Source: a virus
DNA: 64,000 nt
Reading direction: 5' to 3' (one strand)
Virus record (IMG/VR): IMGVR_UViG_3300007276_000045
Span: 1-64,000 of that record
A program made the position numbers and the translations under genes. Positions 16,244 through 26,600 of this stretch are shown piece by piece. A model generated the notes under the pieces. The model did not search any database. It saw only the letters and a list, made by a program, of their open reading frames with translations, and had not been told where the DNA came from. Numbering within the stretch: the stretch's first letter is position 1; every line of letters starts with the position of its first letter.

Positions 16244-16686
16244 TAGGAGCCTCCTCCTTTAATAGCTTTCTTAGAGTTCTTGATCTTGTCTTTAGCACCC
16301 GGCCCGTACTTACTCATTAGTCTCTTACTTTTGGTAGCACCATGTTTAAGTGCTGTCCTATTAGAATGTGCTTTTACACTCTTCCAATCAGAAGATGGAG
16401 TAGACGCTCCCGGAGTAAAGCCTTTGGCAATTTTCCCAGAACTCTTCTTGCCCCAACCAGCTTTAGAAATTACATAAAGCCTATCGGAGCCTTTAGTGCT
16501 GAAGACCTGTCCAACTGTTCCTTGTTCTAGAGCCTTGGCAATAGTAGCAAAGACGCGCACCCGACCTTTAACAGCCTTGGTAGCACCTTTTTTCTTTGCA
16601 CCGTCTCTACTGGTATACTTCTCTCGGCCCTTGGATGATCCTTGGCCCGATTCGGCACGCCCCTCTAGAATATGGAATAAGCTCAT
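16243..16686 (-). CDS. Basic, Gly/Ser/Lys-rich prohead-region protein (147 aa)
   Basis: 147 residues, strongly basic throughout (KGREKYTSRDGAKKKGATKAVKGRVR; KSKRLMSKYGPGAKDKIKNSKKAIKGGG). A central strand-like segment, VRVFATIAKALEQGTVGQVFSTKGSDRLYVISKAGWGKK, may be the only folded part. It overlaps protease and upstream gene by 1-4 nt. Its place just before gp21 is that of T4 gp67/gp68 prohead core proteins. A DNA-binding internal head protein is possible from its charge. Neither is proven. Confidence 0.7.
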   Translation of the reverse strand: MSLFHILEGRAESGQGSSKGREKYTSRDGAKKKGATKAVKGRVRVFATIAKALEQGTVGQVFSTKGSDRLYVISKAGWGKKSSGKIAKGFTPGASTPSSDWKSVKAHSNRTALKHGATKSKRLMSKYGPGAKDKIKNSKKAIKGGGS

Positions 16687-17129
16687 GATCTCTTAGCTTT
16701 AATACGCTTGAGGATTCGTTTTACGTTGTCCTCTTCGTCATCCTTCTTAGTGTCTTTACTTTGGGCACCACCCATGTTCACACCCAGACCACCAGCAGCG
16801 GTCATCTCGGTAATAGTTTGTTTCATTTCCGAAACAAGCTCCTTTAATTCACTGACTAAGGATTTTAGTTCAGCAACTTCCGTCAAGGGTTGAGGGGTTG
16901 GTGTTTCGGGGATGGACTCTTGCTGTACTTCAGGCTGGTTGCCTTCAGTAAGGGAAGCGACGAAATCATTAGGAACCTCGATGTTAGAAACATCTGGTAC
17001 CTGTTGAGTAATGTCTGGCGAGTAAGAAGATTGCACAGGGTTAAGAGTAGGAGGGGTGTTAAACCCCTGCCCACCAGTTTGTTCCTGAGCTAATAGCTTC
17101 TCCGCGAAATCTCCAACTGAGAACTCCAC
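16683..17129 (-). CDS. Coiled-coil prohead-region protein (148 aa)
   Basis: 148 residues. The first 80 are Pro/Gln/Ser-rich and probably disordered. Residues 85-110 (VAELKSLVSELKELVSEMKQTITEM) form a clear heptad coiled coil. The end is charged (KKDDEEDNVKRILKRIKAKRS). SLTE-G fits the gp21 cleavage rule. Position in the prohead operon suggests a core component or assembly adaptor. No homologue is recognised from sequence alone. Confidence 0.7.
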   Translation of the reverse strand: MEFSVGDFAEKLLAQEQTGGQGFNTPPTLNPVQSSYSPDITQQVPDVSNIEVPNDFVASLTEGNQPEVQQESIPETPTPQPLTEVAELKSLVSELKELVSEMKQTITEMTAAGGLGVNMGGAQSKDTKKDDEEDNVKRILKRIKAKRS

Positions 17130-17136
17130 GTTAGCC

Positions 17137-17664
17137 TCACTTACCCTTCTTAGCAGATGCCTTGAGTTCCTTGACCTTCTTCATGACCTTAGCCTTCTTT
17201 GAAGCATTCATCTTCATTTCCTTAGGCTCGTCTTCTTCTGGGTCCATGGCTTCTTCAACTTCTTCCTCTTCCTCGTCTTCCTCTTCAACTTCCTTTTCGT
17301 CGGCAGCTTCTTCAAGAGTTTCAACGGCTTCAAGAATGTCGTTAACGTGCTCAGAGATACGCTCGTCGGAAAGTTCTTCCTCCAACTTAGACTCGCAGAG
17401 GGGGCAAACATGCTCCTCAACCGACTCCTTCATCTCCTTCTCGTCCTTCTCGTCCTTCTCGTCCTTTTCAGGCTTCTTGCCCTTCTTAGAGCGGAGCTTG
17501 GCGAGATCATCACCTTCGATGTCCCCGTCCTTATCCTTGTCCATGGCCTTTTGAGCGGGAGAGAGTTCTTTCTTCTCCTCCAGCTTAACCTTTGCGATGT
17601 CCCAAGCAGCGTTCTTGATCAGGGCATCTACATAACTTTCTTCAACTTTGATGTAATCAGACAT
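17137..17664 (-). CDS. Acidic prohead-region protein with EF-hand-like loop (175 aa)
   Basis: 175 residues and very highly charged. DKDKDGDIEGDDL (about 42-54) has Asp at loop positions 1, 3 and 5, Gly at 6, Ile at 8 and an acidic residue at 12, like an EF-hand or dockerin calcium loop. KDEKDEKDEKE is a short repeat. CPLC is a lone CxxC. Residues 130-150 are an unbroken acidic run, and the C-terminus is basic. It is the first gene of the prohead unit, preceded by GGAT and an AT-rich 97-nt gap. It resembles T4 gp67 in acidity and position only. Calcium binding is untested. Confidence 0.7.
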   Translation of the reverse strand: MSDYIKVEESYVDALIKNAAWDIAKVKLEEKKELSPAQKAMDKDKDGDIEGDDLAKLRSKKGKKPEKDEKDEKDEKEMKESVEEHVCPLCESKLEEELSDERISEHVNDILEAVETLEEAADEKEVEEEDEEEEEVEEAMDPEEDEPKEMKMNASKKAKVMKKVKELKASAKKGK

Positions 17665-17761
17665 AATTATTTATCCTTTGTGGTATGCTCAGGACAGCTA
17701 AATGTCCCTACTTTATATTTAGCCGTATTATGGCTAGTGTTTTATTTTTTATTTAATTTTG

Positions 17762-18133
17762 TTACCCATTAGCAAAAACAGTGCTCTGGGTAGGCTCCTG
17801 AATGATGTGGTCGTTGACCAAAAAATAAGTATCCAACTCCCTTGCAACAGGCTGCCCATTAACATAAACGTCAGGTGATCCTGAGTTGCAAGGAGGCTCA
17901 TGAGGGGTACACAGGGGGTCTGTCGGACTGAGCTTGTAGTTTTTTGGGTGCGCTAGCATTAAATCTCCCAACCTTACAGCCCCGAACCCCTCTACAAATA
18001 CATCGGTAGAACATTCGTTGGTAAGAGGTTCTTTTAATTCCTTGCAGCATGGGCACACGTTCGGCTCAGGTGCTCCGTGCGCTACGCACGCTACCTCATC
18101 CCCACTCCCAATCCCTCTTGCAATTAATGGCAT
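17762..18133 (-). CDS. PAAR-like spike tip protein
   Basis: 123 residues. Two related segments, STDVFVEGFGAVRLGD and GSPDVYVNGQPVARELD, are the repeated beta-strand and turn of PAAR proteins, which cap the membrane-piercing spike (T4 gp5.4 is the model). His19, His62 and several Cys (VCPCC, PLCTPHEPPC) could bind the metal that stiffens the tip. It sits directly after the 918-aa virion protein with no gap and ahead of the prohead genes. Confidence 0.8.
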   Translation of the reverse strand: MPLIARGIGSGDEVACVAHGAPEPNVCPCCKELKEPLTNECSTDVFVEGFGAVRLGDLMLAHPKNYKLSPTDPLCTPHEPPCNSGSPDVYVNGQPVARELDTYFLVNDHIIQEPTQSTVFANG

Positions 18134-18134
18134 A

Positions 18135-20891
18135 TTATTTATATAGCCTACCTAAGAATTCGGTAGGAAAGTATCTTGCGTTGTTAAGTGCAGTGCTTTG
18201 CACTTTATTTGTTAGAGGAGTTCCAGTTAACCTATCTGCTGTTAAGAATGTTTTTTCTAAATCCTGTAGTTCCACAGGCTCCACCTTAATGTTATTATAG
18301 CTGCCTGCGAATAGGTTAGATATAATAGTTCCGGGAACAAACTCAAAAAACTCAGCAACCTCTGCGGCAGTCATGTTAAAGAATACATCTGGCTGAAGAA
18401 TTCGTTTTCCTCTAGCCCCATCTTCAATATTATAATTATCGTCGATAGCCTTAACTCTAGAAAAGACTTCAGCTAGTGGAGATTTAATAGTTGTAAAACT
18501 TGTTTCTGTTCCATGCAGAGTAGAAGCTTCTCCAACCACGGATTCCCTAGCTGCATACTCAAATGCATAGTTATCTTCCTTAAGGGAAGGTGCTTTACCA
18601 TTCGCAGTCTTTGCTGACTGAACATAGTTTTCTTGGGCGACAGATTGCAAGGGGTTGTTTACAATACGCATGGTTCTAACTGAGTGTTGTCCCTCGACAA
18701 AGGTCTCAAGAGTAGATCTTCCTTGGTAGGGGGAATACTTGATTAGATTTGTTGGGTAGATCGCAAAGTCTGTATAAATTTTCCTAGCAAAAACCTTACC
18801 ATCTAAAGCTCTAGTAAAGTCCGTCATCTTTAGCTGAACTGTATTCTTCTCCAGCAAGTAGTTCCAAATAGGATCTCGATAATCAATATAGATTGACATC
18901 CTCGGTCCTGACCAAGAAGACACCGTTGCATTAAAGTTTTCGTAGTTATTCCCATTGGTAATGGAGTCCCAAGCTAACTCATAGTCTACAGTGGTATTGG
19001 TAAAATCTATGTCACCAGCAGCTTCTGTTCTAATAGTTTCTCTAGTGGACGAGAAGAGCATAACGGAAGGGATAGCCGAACCCTCGCCAGAAACCTCGAC
19101 GCTACCACTACCTCCATAAGTTAGGGAGCTAACGACTAACTCTGGTTCGTATGTTCGGATCATCGTCTCCTGTTGAGGTGGGATAACAAAAGCCTTGTCT
19201 CTGTTTGAGACGAGACTTACAGTTTCAATGGTAGAGTCTGCCTTCCTTACTTTAACAAACTCATTTAACTGATAAACAGAGGAGGTATTTGTGCCAGCAT
19301 CAGTAATACCTCTAACTGTAATCCCGTCATCATCTCTAACCCGAACACCTGTTAGCTTACCACTTTTTGTTTTTACCGAGACAGTAAGATCAATATCGGT
19401 AGGCATAGCACGCCATCTTTGGATCTCACGCTTCCTATCCCCATTCGAGTATTGACCAGTGAAGATAGACGCTGGTTGGCTATTTCTTACGATTGAGTAC
19501 TTAAGTCTAGATCCTGTATCGGTAAAGCCCTTGGGCATTTCAGGAACACCGTAGGGAAAGAAGGTCTTACCCGCTTTAATAATCTCATCTAAAACTTCTT
19601 GGTTATAACCACTTACAGTACCTAAAATAGTTGCTCGCCTAATAGCAGCAGTTAAAAGACCCTTACCGTCTTTTGAAGACACATTAAACTTACTAGCCTC
19701 TTCAAGCCGCTCTCTAGCAGAGTCTTTAAGGGACTCTGGAATGGCTTGTTGGTTATAAAGAACAGTGGATATACCGATACCACTAAAGGGAGTATTACCT
19801 CTAAGTACATCTCCTACCGCAACATTAATTTTATCTCTAAGCACTCCTTCGTTAGAGAAGACAGGGTTACCTGCTTCATTACGGGCGTAAGATAAAAGAG
19901 TTTGGTTTGTGGAAATCAGTAGGTTATGCTCTGGGTCAAATACTTCATCCTCTGTTGGGTATAACGGGAAGTTAGATACGTTATCTCCTGTCGCAGTTGC
20001 TTGTGGAGGAAGGTTTGCATTAGTATTACCGCTATTGATAACCTGTCCAACTATAGGATCTTGAGAGGTAGTAGTATTCCCAAAAGCGGGTGTATTGCTA
20101 CCTATTGCTACATTTCCCGGAGATACAGGAGTTCCTCCATTTTCACCACCATCAACTTCTTGCACATCCCCAGCAGATATACCCCCTCCCGGTTCTGTTA
20201 CATGACAGTAGGTGATACTCCACATCACCTTAGCAGTTTTGCAGGTCTTATTCCCGCACCCCCCAGAGCCACCACAGGTATGGTTCCCAGATAACACAGT
20301 CTTTTGATTTGTAGGCTGAGACGGGTTTCCAAATTGATCAGTTGCCCCATCTGGGGCCGCAGGAGGTTGATAAGTATCTTCGGGTCGAGGAGGTCGTTGA
20401 GTTCTAAGTTTGCAAGTATACGTCCAAGTAGCTACATATCTGCGTATCTTATAGCAAGGTCCACCACCACTAAGAGGCGAGTCGGTAAATGTAATCGTGG
20501 GGGTATTACTATCAGGTACACAATAACATGCAGCACCACCAGTAGTAGGGCCTTGGCCTCCACCGCCCTGACCACCCATTTGGCTCATCTGCCCTCCTCC
20601 CGGAAAAACAGGACCGGGGTGTGGAGGAATAGAAAAATCCATCTGGCCCATTTGACCCATCTGGCCTCCCATTTGCCCACCTCCATTATGGGAGATTGGG
20701 TCCATCATGCCAATGTTCATCTGACCCATCTGACCCATCTGACCCATTTGCCCACCGGGAGGTGCAGGTAGACGGTGACATACTCCCCCTACTGCGGGAG
20801 GAACTTCATTCATCTGACCACCGCCTTGACCACCCGGAGGGTCTTGGATCGGTGTATCTTCGCAATCACATTGGCTCAGATCCTGAGGCAT
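18135..20891 (-). CDS. Large virion protein with GQM-repeat N-terminus
   Basis: 918 residues, not recognised. Residues 20-135 are Gly/Pro-rich with many GQM/GQMGQM units (GGQMGQMGQMGQMN). Residues 138-230 are Cys-containing and Pro-rich. The remainder (330-918) reads as folded beta/alpha sequence with no membrane segment, including DIDLTVSVKTKSGKLTGVRVRDDDG and MSIYIDYRDPIWNYLLEKNT. It is translated in the baseplate/fibre operon between a related large protein and the PAAR tip, so a baseplate-peripheral or fibre role is likely by context. Confidence 0.7.
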   Translation of the reverse strand: MPQDLSQCDCEDTPIQDPPGGQGGGQMNEVPPAVGGVCHRLPAPPGGQMGQMGQMGQMNIGMMDPISHNGGGQMGGQMGQMGQMDFSIPPHPGPVFPGGGQMSQMGGQGGGGQGPTTGGAACYCVPDSNTPTITFTDSPLSGGGPCYKIRRYVATWTYTCKLRTQRPPRPEDTYQPPAAPDGATDQFGNPSQPTNQKTVLSGNHTCGGSGGCGNKTCKTAKVMWSITYCHVTEPGGGISAGDVQEVDGGENGGTPVSPGNVAIGSNTPAFGNTTTSQDPIVGQVINSGNTNANLPPQATATGDNVSNFPLYPTEDEVFDPEHNLLISTNQTLLSYARNEAGNPVFSNEGVLRDKINVAVGDVLRGNTPFSGIGISTVLYNQQAIPESLKDSARERLEEASKFNVSSKDGKGLLTAAIRRATILGTVSGYNQEVLDEIIKAGKTFFPYGVPEMPKGFTDTGSRLKYSIVRNSQPASIFTGQYSNGDRKREIQRWRAMPTDIDLTVSVKTKSGKLTGVRVRDDDGITVRGITDAGTNTSSVYQLNEFVKVRKADSTIETVSLVSNRDKAFVIPPQQETMIRTYEPELVVSSLTYGGSGSVEVSGEGSAIPSVMLFSSTRETIRTEAAGDIDFTNTTVDYELAWDSITNGNNYENFNATVSSWSGPRMSIYIDYRDPIWNYLLEKNTVQLKMTDFTRALDGKVFARKIYTDFAIYPTNLIKYSPYQGRSTLETFVEGQHSVRTMRIVNNPLQSVAQENYVQSAKTANGKAPSLKEDNYAFEYAARESVVGEASTLHGTETSFTTIKSPLAEVFSRVKAIDDNYNIEDGARGKRILQPDVFFNMTAAEVAEFFEFVPGTIISNLFAGSYNNIKVEPVELQDLEKTFLTADRLTGTPLTNKVQSTALNNARYFPTEFLGRLYK
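18136..18143 (-). promoter_or_regulatory. Possible TATAAATA late-type promoter
   Basis: TATAAATA on the minus strand is identical to the T4 late promoter box and lies 2 nt before the PAAR ATG. It overlaps the last codons and stop of the upstream gene, so it may be chance in coding sequence. Usage is uncertain. Confidence 0.3.
20572..20815 (-). repeat. GQM-coding tandem repeats
   Basis: Reiterated 9-nt units reading Gly-Gln-Met on the minus strand (seen on plus as catctgacc/catttggcc), grouped in three blocks inside the 918-aa gene. The repetition is visible at both DNA and protein level. Confidence 0.8.
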
Positions 20892-20904
20892 TTAAAAGAC
20901 CTTC

Positions 20905-23664
20905 TTAGGTAACAGATCGGATGTCAACAAGGCTTGGTTGGTTGGGACTAGTAACGGGAGCTTGTGATCCTAGCAGGTTTGTAGTCGCTTGCCCATTAAT
21001 AACATTTTGAATAAGTGAATACTTGTTACCCGCAGCGTAAGCTTGGTTCCTAGTAAACGTATCCGACTTGTAGCCTACGATGGTAAACTTTACAGTTGGG
21101 TAGTAAGAAGCACCAGTCTTAGGAGCCAGCCTTCTCAAGTTTTGAACCCCTACTGTTTGTTTTTGCATGTCCCAATTAGTCTGCTTAAATTGTGGCAGAA
21201 CAACCGAGTAGCTTAAGAACTGATATAGTTTATTTTGATCGGAGTTAGCAGACTCAAAAGTTCCTGAATCGGTATCTAGCATATCCCCATCACCTTGAAC
21301 AAAGGAAGAATGATCTCTTCCCGGCTCAATGTTGACGTTATCTGCCATTGAGTTAATTTGGAAAACAGCGTGACGCAATCCAGATCCTGAATCGGTATAC
21401 ACTGGCCCCTTGTTTACGAACAACCCACCACCAGTACCAATGTTAGCATCATTCGTTGACATCCCAGTTATAGGAGAGCAGTTAGTGTATTCAACAATTA
21501 CGTCATAGTCGTTACACCAAGTGGGCAAGGTAACTTGAATCTTCTTGGAGCAAACATTATACCCCGCCTTCATCTGCTCATCACCTGTTCCAAATCCGTA
21601 AAGTCTAGACAGATGCGAGTTAGCGATTGCAGAGTTTTGAGAAACAACACCACCGGGAGCATAAGCTAGACCTCTGTTATTAGTGGTCGCATCAAAGTGC
21701 ATCCACCAAGATACCTTCGGAGTGTTTGCAAAAAACTGATTAAGGCTATTACTATCTACTGGCGCATCCCACTCTGGGAAAACAGGGATGTTTCTGCCCA
21801 CATCTCCCTGCGGTAATCCTAGGTAGGTTAAAGATCCAGATTGACCTCCTAAGCCCCCAGTGTTGGGGTCAGAGAGCCAACGCTTTAGACTGCCTTGTCT
21901 CTGCTCTACGATATACTGTAAGTATGCTTCTCGCAAAGTAAGATCTTGGCTCTCTAAGAATGCTTTAGGGCTAGTAAAGTTTAGCGAGTATTGAGTATTT
22001 GTCTCTGGGTTGGTATATGTCGTAGTAGACTCAGAGCCAAAGGGGTCAGTCGTAGTTTGTGTATAATCACACATGGTTAGCATGGTTCCTTCTACACCAT
22101 AGGCTAATCCACCCATAACATAATCCGTGTAGAGAGCTTGCCCATCCTTCTCAACCTCTTCTACATTATCAATCTTAGTGTTGAGAACATCGACAGCACG
22201 CTGAATCTGATAAGCACCTACAGCGGGGTTGGCAAATGACAGCGGAGGGTTTGCTCCTGCTACACCAGCACGTTCGTTATAGGTAAGCTCCGTAGTTCTT
22301 AGGAACGGACGGATATCAATGATATCGTCTTGGGTAATGTTGGTCTGGTCCTTCTTAACAACGACATATGCGAGCGGTAGAGCAGCCTGCCCAACCAGTT
22401 GGAAATCGTCAGCATCAACGTCAAGAGCGATAAGAGGAGCTATATTAAGTAGGTCATCGGGAGACGGGAAGCTACCGTGAACTTTCACACCAAGTCGGTT
22501 AGTAATTCCCTGATTTGCATCAGAGTTCTTATCAGACACATTTCCTACAATCCTAGCGGAACCAGCGGGAGGCGTGTCGGTGGCTCTTCCACCATCGGCT
22601 GTTCCAAGCACATTGGTAGTAGCATTGTTGGTAATACCGATGCCTGCACCCTTATATAAGCCTAGGACAGGCTGCGTAATCTTCTTTGGAGAAGCTGACG
22701 AGCCAGTGTTTCCAAAGCCAGTTTGGTAATCTTGTAGGGCTGCTCCAGAAGAATCTACTGGAACACTATACGCAACTAACAAGTCGATGCGCTGATCAGC
22801 GGTAATCGTAATCTTGTTTTCATTCTCATCATAGTAGTAGAAGTCTTCGTCGTTCCACTCTGGGATGTTAATCGTGGACTCTGGGAAATCTACAACAGCA
22901 GTGCGGAAAACACCTCGCCACATCTTAACAAAGGCTTGGTGAATATCAGCTAAGTCTTGGGCTTCATAAATAATCTGATCGCTACCCGCTACTTTACGCA
23001 GAGTTTGACCAGCTAAAGGGCCGAGAACATTATGTCCGGGCCATCTGTGTTGGTTGTTGGGGTCTACGTTTTTGTAATGGGGGTAATTACCAGAACCTTC
23101 TCCAGAAGAGAAAGTGCTAGGTTGCCATCCGTAGTTGCTCCCAACACCAGTGGAGGGTGATAGGTGGAAGGTATAAGTAAACTCTAGACCGTTAATGTTG
23201 TATGCTTTTCCAGCAGAAGCAGCACCTGTGAATCTATCAAAGATAGTCTGTCTGAGGCTGGATGCGAACACATCCTTCATAGGTGGGATGATGACTGGAG
23301 TGCTCTGAGGAACAGTTGAGTCTGTAGCTAGACTGAAGAGTGCTTTATCAATATCAAAAGCATCATTAATTCTAGAGTTGAATACACCAGCATTAACCGT
23401 GACCTGTCTACCTCCCGTAGACTTCGGCCTTAGTTGTTTAATAAGTGTTAGATCTAATTCACTGTTTGTCGTTACTAGCCCACCTACACCTGATCCTGAG
23501 CCTGATCCTGAGCTACCAGAACTGGAACCAGTTCCGTCTAACAACTTCTTAACGTATAGAATATTTTCTTCTAGTTGACGTAATGGAATATTATCTACTT
23601 CGTAGTAGTACGGATCATTCGCCTTGTAGTAGCGAATGGGTTGTGTAAACGTGTAATCAGCCAT
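20905..23664 (-). CDS. Large virion protein with DNxP N-terminal module
   Basis: 919 residues. The N-terminus, RYYKANDPYYYEVDNIPLRQLEEN, resembles the N-terminus of the next upstream gene (FYNWEQDNLPIYDLEDR), so both may dock on the same virion site. A Ser/Gly linker (SSSGSSGSGSGSG) follows at about 47-60. The rest is beta-rich, with acidic and aromatic strands such as VVDFPESTINIPEWNDEDFYYYDENENKITI. It lies in the baseplate/fibre operon with a 1-nt gap from the beta-helix gene. A baseplate-attached fibre or connector is the best guess. Confidence 0.7.
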   Translation of the reverse strand: MADYTFTQPIRYYKANDPYYYEVDNIPLRQLEENILYVKKLLDGTGSSSGSSGSGSGSGVGGLVTTNSELDLTLIKQLRPKSTGGRQVTVNAGVFNSRINDAFDIDKALFSLATDSTVPQSTPVIIPPMKDVFASSLRQTIFDRFTGAASAGKAYNINGLEFTYTFHLSPSTGVGSNYGWQPSTFSSGEGSGNYPHYKNVDPNNQHRWPGHNVLGPLAGQTLRKVAGSDQIIYEAQDLADIHQAFVKMWRGVFRTAVVDFPESTINIPEWNDEDFYYYDENENKITITADQRIDLLVAYSVPVDSSGAALQDYQTGFGNTGSSASPKKITQPVLGLYKGAGIGITNNATTNVLGTADGGRATDTPPAGSARIVGNVSDKNSDANQGITNRLGVKVHGSFPSPDDLLNIAPLIALDVDADDFQLVGQAALPLAYVVVKKDQTNITQDDIIDIRPFLRTTELTYNERAGVAGANPPLSFANPAVGAYQIQRAVDVLNTKIDNVEEVEKDGQALYTDYVMGGLAYGVEGTMLTMCDYTQTTTDPFGSESTTTYTNPETNTQYSLNFTSPKAFLESQDLTLREAYLQYIVEQRQGSLKRWLSDPNTGGLGGQSGSLTYLGLPQGDVGRNIPVFPEWDAPVDSNSLNQFFANTPKVSWWMHFDATTNNRGLAYAPGGVVSQNSAIANSHLSRLYGFGTGDEQMKAGYNVCSKKIQVTLPTWCNDYDVIVEYTNCSPITGMSTNDANIGTGGGLFVNKGPVYTDSGSGLRHAVFQINSMADNVNIEPGRDHSSFVQGDGDMLDTDSGTFESANSDQNKLYQFLSYSVVLPQFKQTNWDMQKQTVGVQNLRRLAPKTGASYYPTVKFTIVGYKSDTFTRNQAYAAGNKYSLIQNVINGQATTNLLGSQAPVTSPNQPSLVDIRSVT
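23478..23532 (-). repeat. Ser-Gly linker-coding repeat
   Basis: Short imperfect DNA repeat (cctgatcctgagcc on plus) coding a Gly/Ser linker of about 18 residues that separates the N-terminal module from the body of the 919-aa protein. Confidence 0.6.
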
Positions 23665-23665
23665 A

Positions 23666-26600
23666 TTATAAATACCTGTCTAGATCGAATAGTGATGCGG
23701 ACCCAATACCTCTAGCCATGTCCGTTGAGTCTGTCGCACCTGTGCCCCCACCATAGTAACCAGCACCAAACCCTAGATCGGCATTGTGGAACCAGCTACG
23801 GTAAACCGAGAAAATCTTCTTTCTATTAGAGGTTCCTAACAAGCCGTTCTTAGCGTTTGCAAAGGTGTTTGCTGCGGATTCATCTAGCCAGATCTTATGC
23901 TCAGAATCATTCGGAAGCAAGTCTTTTGCATAGAAGAAAGAGGAGGCTACATTCTGCCCCTGCTGGTCAGCAGGCAGGCTTAAAATGTGTGAGCTAAATC
24001 CAAGCTCTTGGTAGATAGAACTTGGGTTATTGTAGGTTGCCCCCATGTCATTTAAGGAGCTACAGTCACCAGAGGTGTTATACCCCTGAGCAACAACTTG
24101 GTAAGGTGCCCCAGTCTTTAGCACCGCTTGATCACTAAACTGGAATCCCATACTGACGAATGCGGCTGGGTTTACTGGTGGCACATAAGCAGCACCAGCA
24201 GCAACTGGGTATCCTAGGTACTTAGCTCTGGAGGCAGGTGATACATAGATTCGGAAAGGACCAATGTTCTCCTGCTCAGTCTTACCGTAATAACCTAACT
24301 CCCCACCTGTCTGAACCCCTAATCCATACGAATCAAGAACACTCGCGCCAGAAGTATCAGGCGTTGACGATGGAGCACCTGACAATCCTGTGCCCGTATC
24401 AGCGGTCCACATAGCACTTGGTCCGTAGTAGTTACCACTCATATCCTGTGGGTGATAACCACTTACCATTAAGAACGAAGCATTTAACTCTGAGTTATCC
24501 GCAATGTTCCAAATCTTTAGTAGGTCACACGCAGTTCCAGAAAGATCGTAGTACGCTCCAGAGGTGTTAAGCCACCCACATGGGAACTTGGTATTAAGAA
24601 CATTAACAGTACTCCCCTTGGTAGCTCTGACACACATGCCTCCAAAAGATGCCCCTGAGAAAGTAGCTGGGGTTAGAGCAGAATCAAGCTGAACGTCTGT
24701 CCATACCTGCGTCTCACTAGGAGCTTTAAGAGTAATGTTCTTCGTCTGAGTTGGATACTCAGCTTGTGGACCAATATTAAATGTACCAGAGGCTACAAGA
24801 GGGTTAGCAAAGAACTGCATGTAACCCCCAGAAGTACAGAATGCCTTATTGTATCTAATGTCGTTAGTAGCGACAGTAGCAGTAGGGTAGTCTAGCCCAA
24901 GGTTAGATTGATACTTACTTGCCCACTCAACAGTGTGGTCCCCCAAATCCTTCATATTAATTACAGAACCCTTATCCGCAACTAATGAAGCTCTAGAAGA
25001 GTGTAGCTGCACCTTGGTATGGTTTGCTCCGTCAAGACCAATATTGTCTAGACCATAACCGCTAACATCCAAAACACCATCTCTCATGTGTGGTTGGAAG
25101 TTGACCGTAGAATTGTTTTGTGCTAGAACTGGGACACCGTATTGGGCGATACTAGTAGGTCCAGCAATGTTAATAGTGGAGCCTCCATCCGCGTAAACTC
25201 CAGCACTAATTTGCTGGGCCTGTAGCTCTACTGGGCCGAGGATATTAGTAACGTAGTTCTTAGTTCCATTTAGATCTAAGGTGCTTCCACCCTTAACACA
25301 GAATGCGGCACCGTAAGTCGGCCTAAAGTATGGAGATCCTTGAGTAGTGCTCTGAGCAGCAAAACTAGCTCTAAGCACGTTACCTGCATTAACTGCATTC
25401 ATGTAAGAGCTATCGTTTAGAACAACGGCAGGGTTTACAGAACCCACCGTGCTTACCTTTCCATCAACTCCGAATACCTTATTGAAAGCTAGGCGATTGT
25501 ATACATCATACATACCGCTAACTTGGGTAGGGATAAATTGCGAATTACTTAGGTTTGCATGTTGCCCGTTGAGTTCAAAATCACTTTGGAATCCAACAGC
25601 AGGTGTTAGCTTCTCCGCATTTAGGTTATAATTGAACACGGAGTTTTTAGCCAGCAGCCCATGTTGTTGGTTATGGTCAATCGTAAACATGGCAGTAGCC
25701 AGTTCAGAGTTAACTAACTCAACACCTACTTTATTTTGGTAAGAGCTAATAGCCGTTCCCATGCTGATGTTTGAACTCTTAGCTAGGATTCCTTGTTCGG
25801 TATTAAGAGAAGTCTGTAAGTAAATAGTTTGCGACCCAAAGATTTCAGTTGATGTCGGGGTGTCACCAGCAGTGTTCTTCCCATTCTTGTACCCATCTGG
25901 GGTTTTAAGAATCGAGTTTACTAAATCAACTCCAATTACGTTTCTAGTAAATTGGAACGGGGAGTCGATAGGTAGACCTAAGCTATCCTCAGTGGAAGAA
26001 CTGAGCGTTACTGATGAGTTAACCGCTCTCATGCCGGGAGTTTTCCTAGCACTATTTCTCGTATTTAGGTGCGAGCCATCGGTCAAAAGCTCATAGTTAT
26101 AGAAAGCTAAGAACCCTCTGCTTAAGGTTACGTCAGAGTTATCAATATGTAACCCCGCTTCCTTACATCTGGTTGCGGTGCAGTTTTCAACAACAACCTC
26201 AGAGTTTACAATATCAAACCCTCGGCTAGTTCGTTGCGATCCTGCACTAGTAATATCTGCTTGAGTAGCTCCGTCAACGCAGAAGCCTCTAATGAAAACT
26301 TTACCAGTGCAATTCTTAATAGTAACTTGGCTAAGGCAGTTATTGTATAGCATACCTACTGCTCTGTTCTTAGTCCCAGAACCAACCGCAAACTTAGTCC
26401 TTTCAATTACTTCAGTTTGGTAGTTGGGGTTTCTAATTACAATGTCATCAGAAGGAGTGGTATTGTCTGCATAAGCATCAAAAGCAAAAACATTAGCTGT
26501 TGGACTACCAGACTGCTTAAAGTAGGTTCCGTTATTATCGCTGAAGTTACAAGTGGTAGCAATTCCTCTAACAGTGGTGGTATGCGCTTGCTGAACCTCT

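Noticed and set aside
17690-17761. TAGCC-GGCTA hairpin followed by a T-rich run as a terminator
   Set aside because: The T-run is on the plus strand, where no gene precedes it; the stem is only 5 bp.
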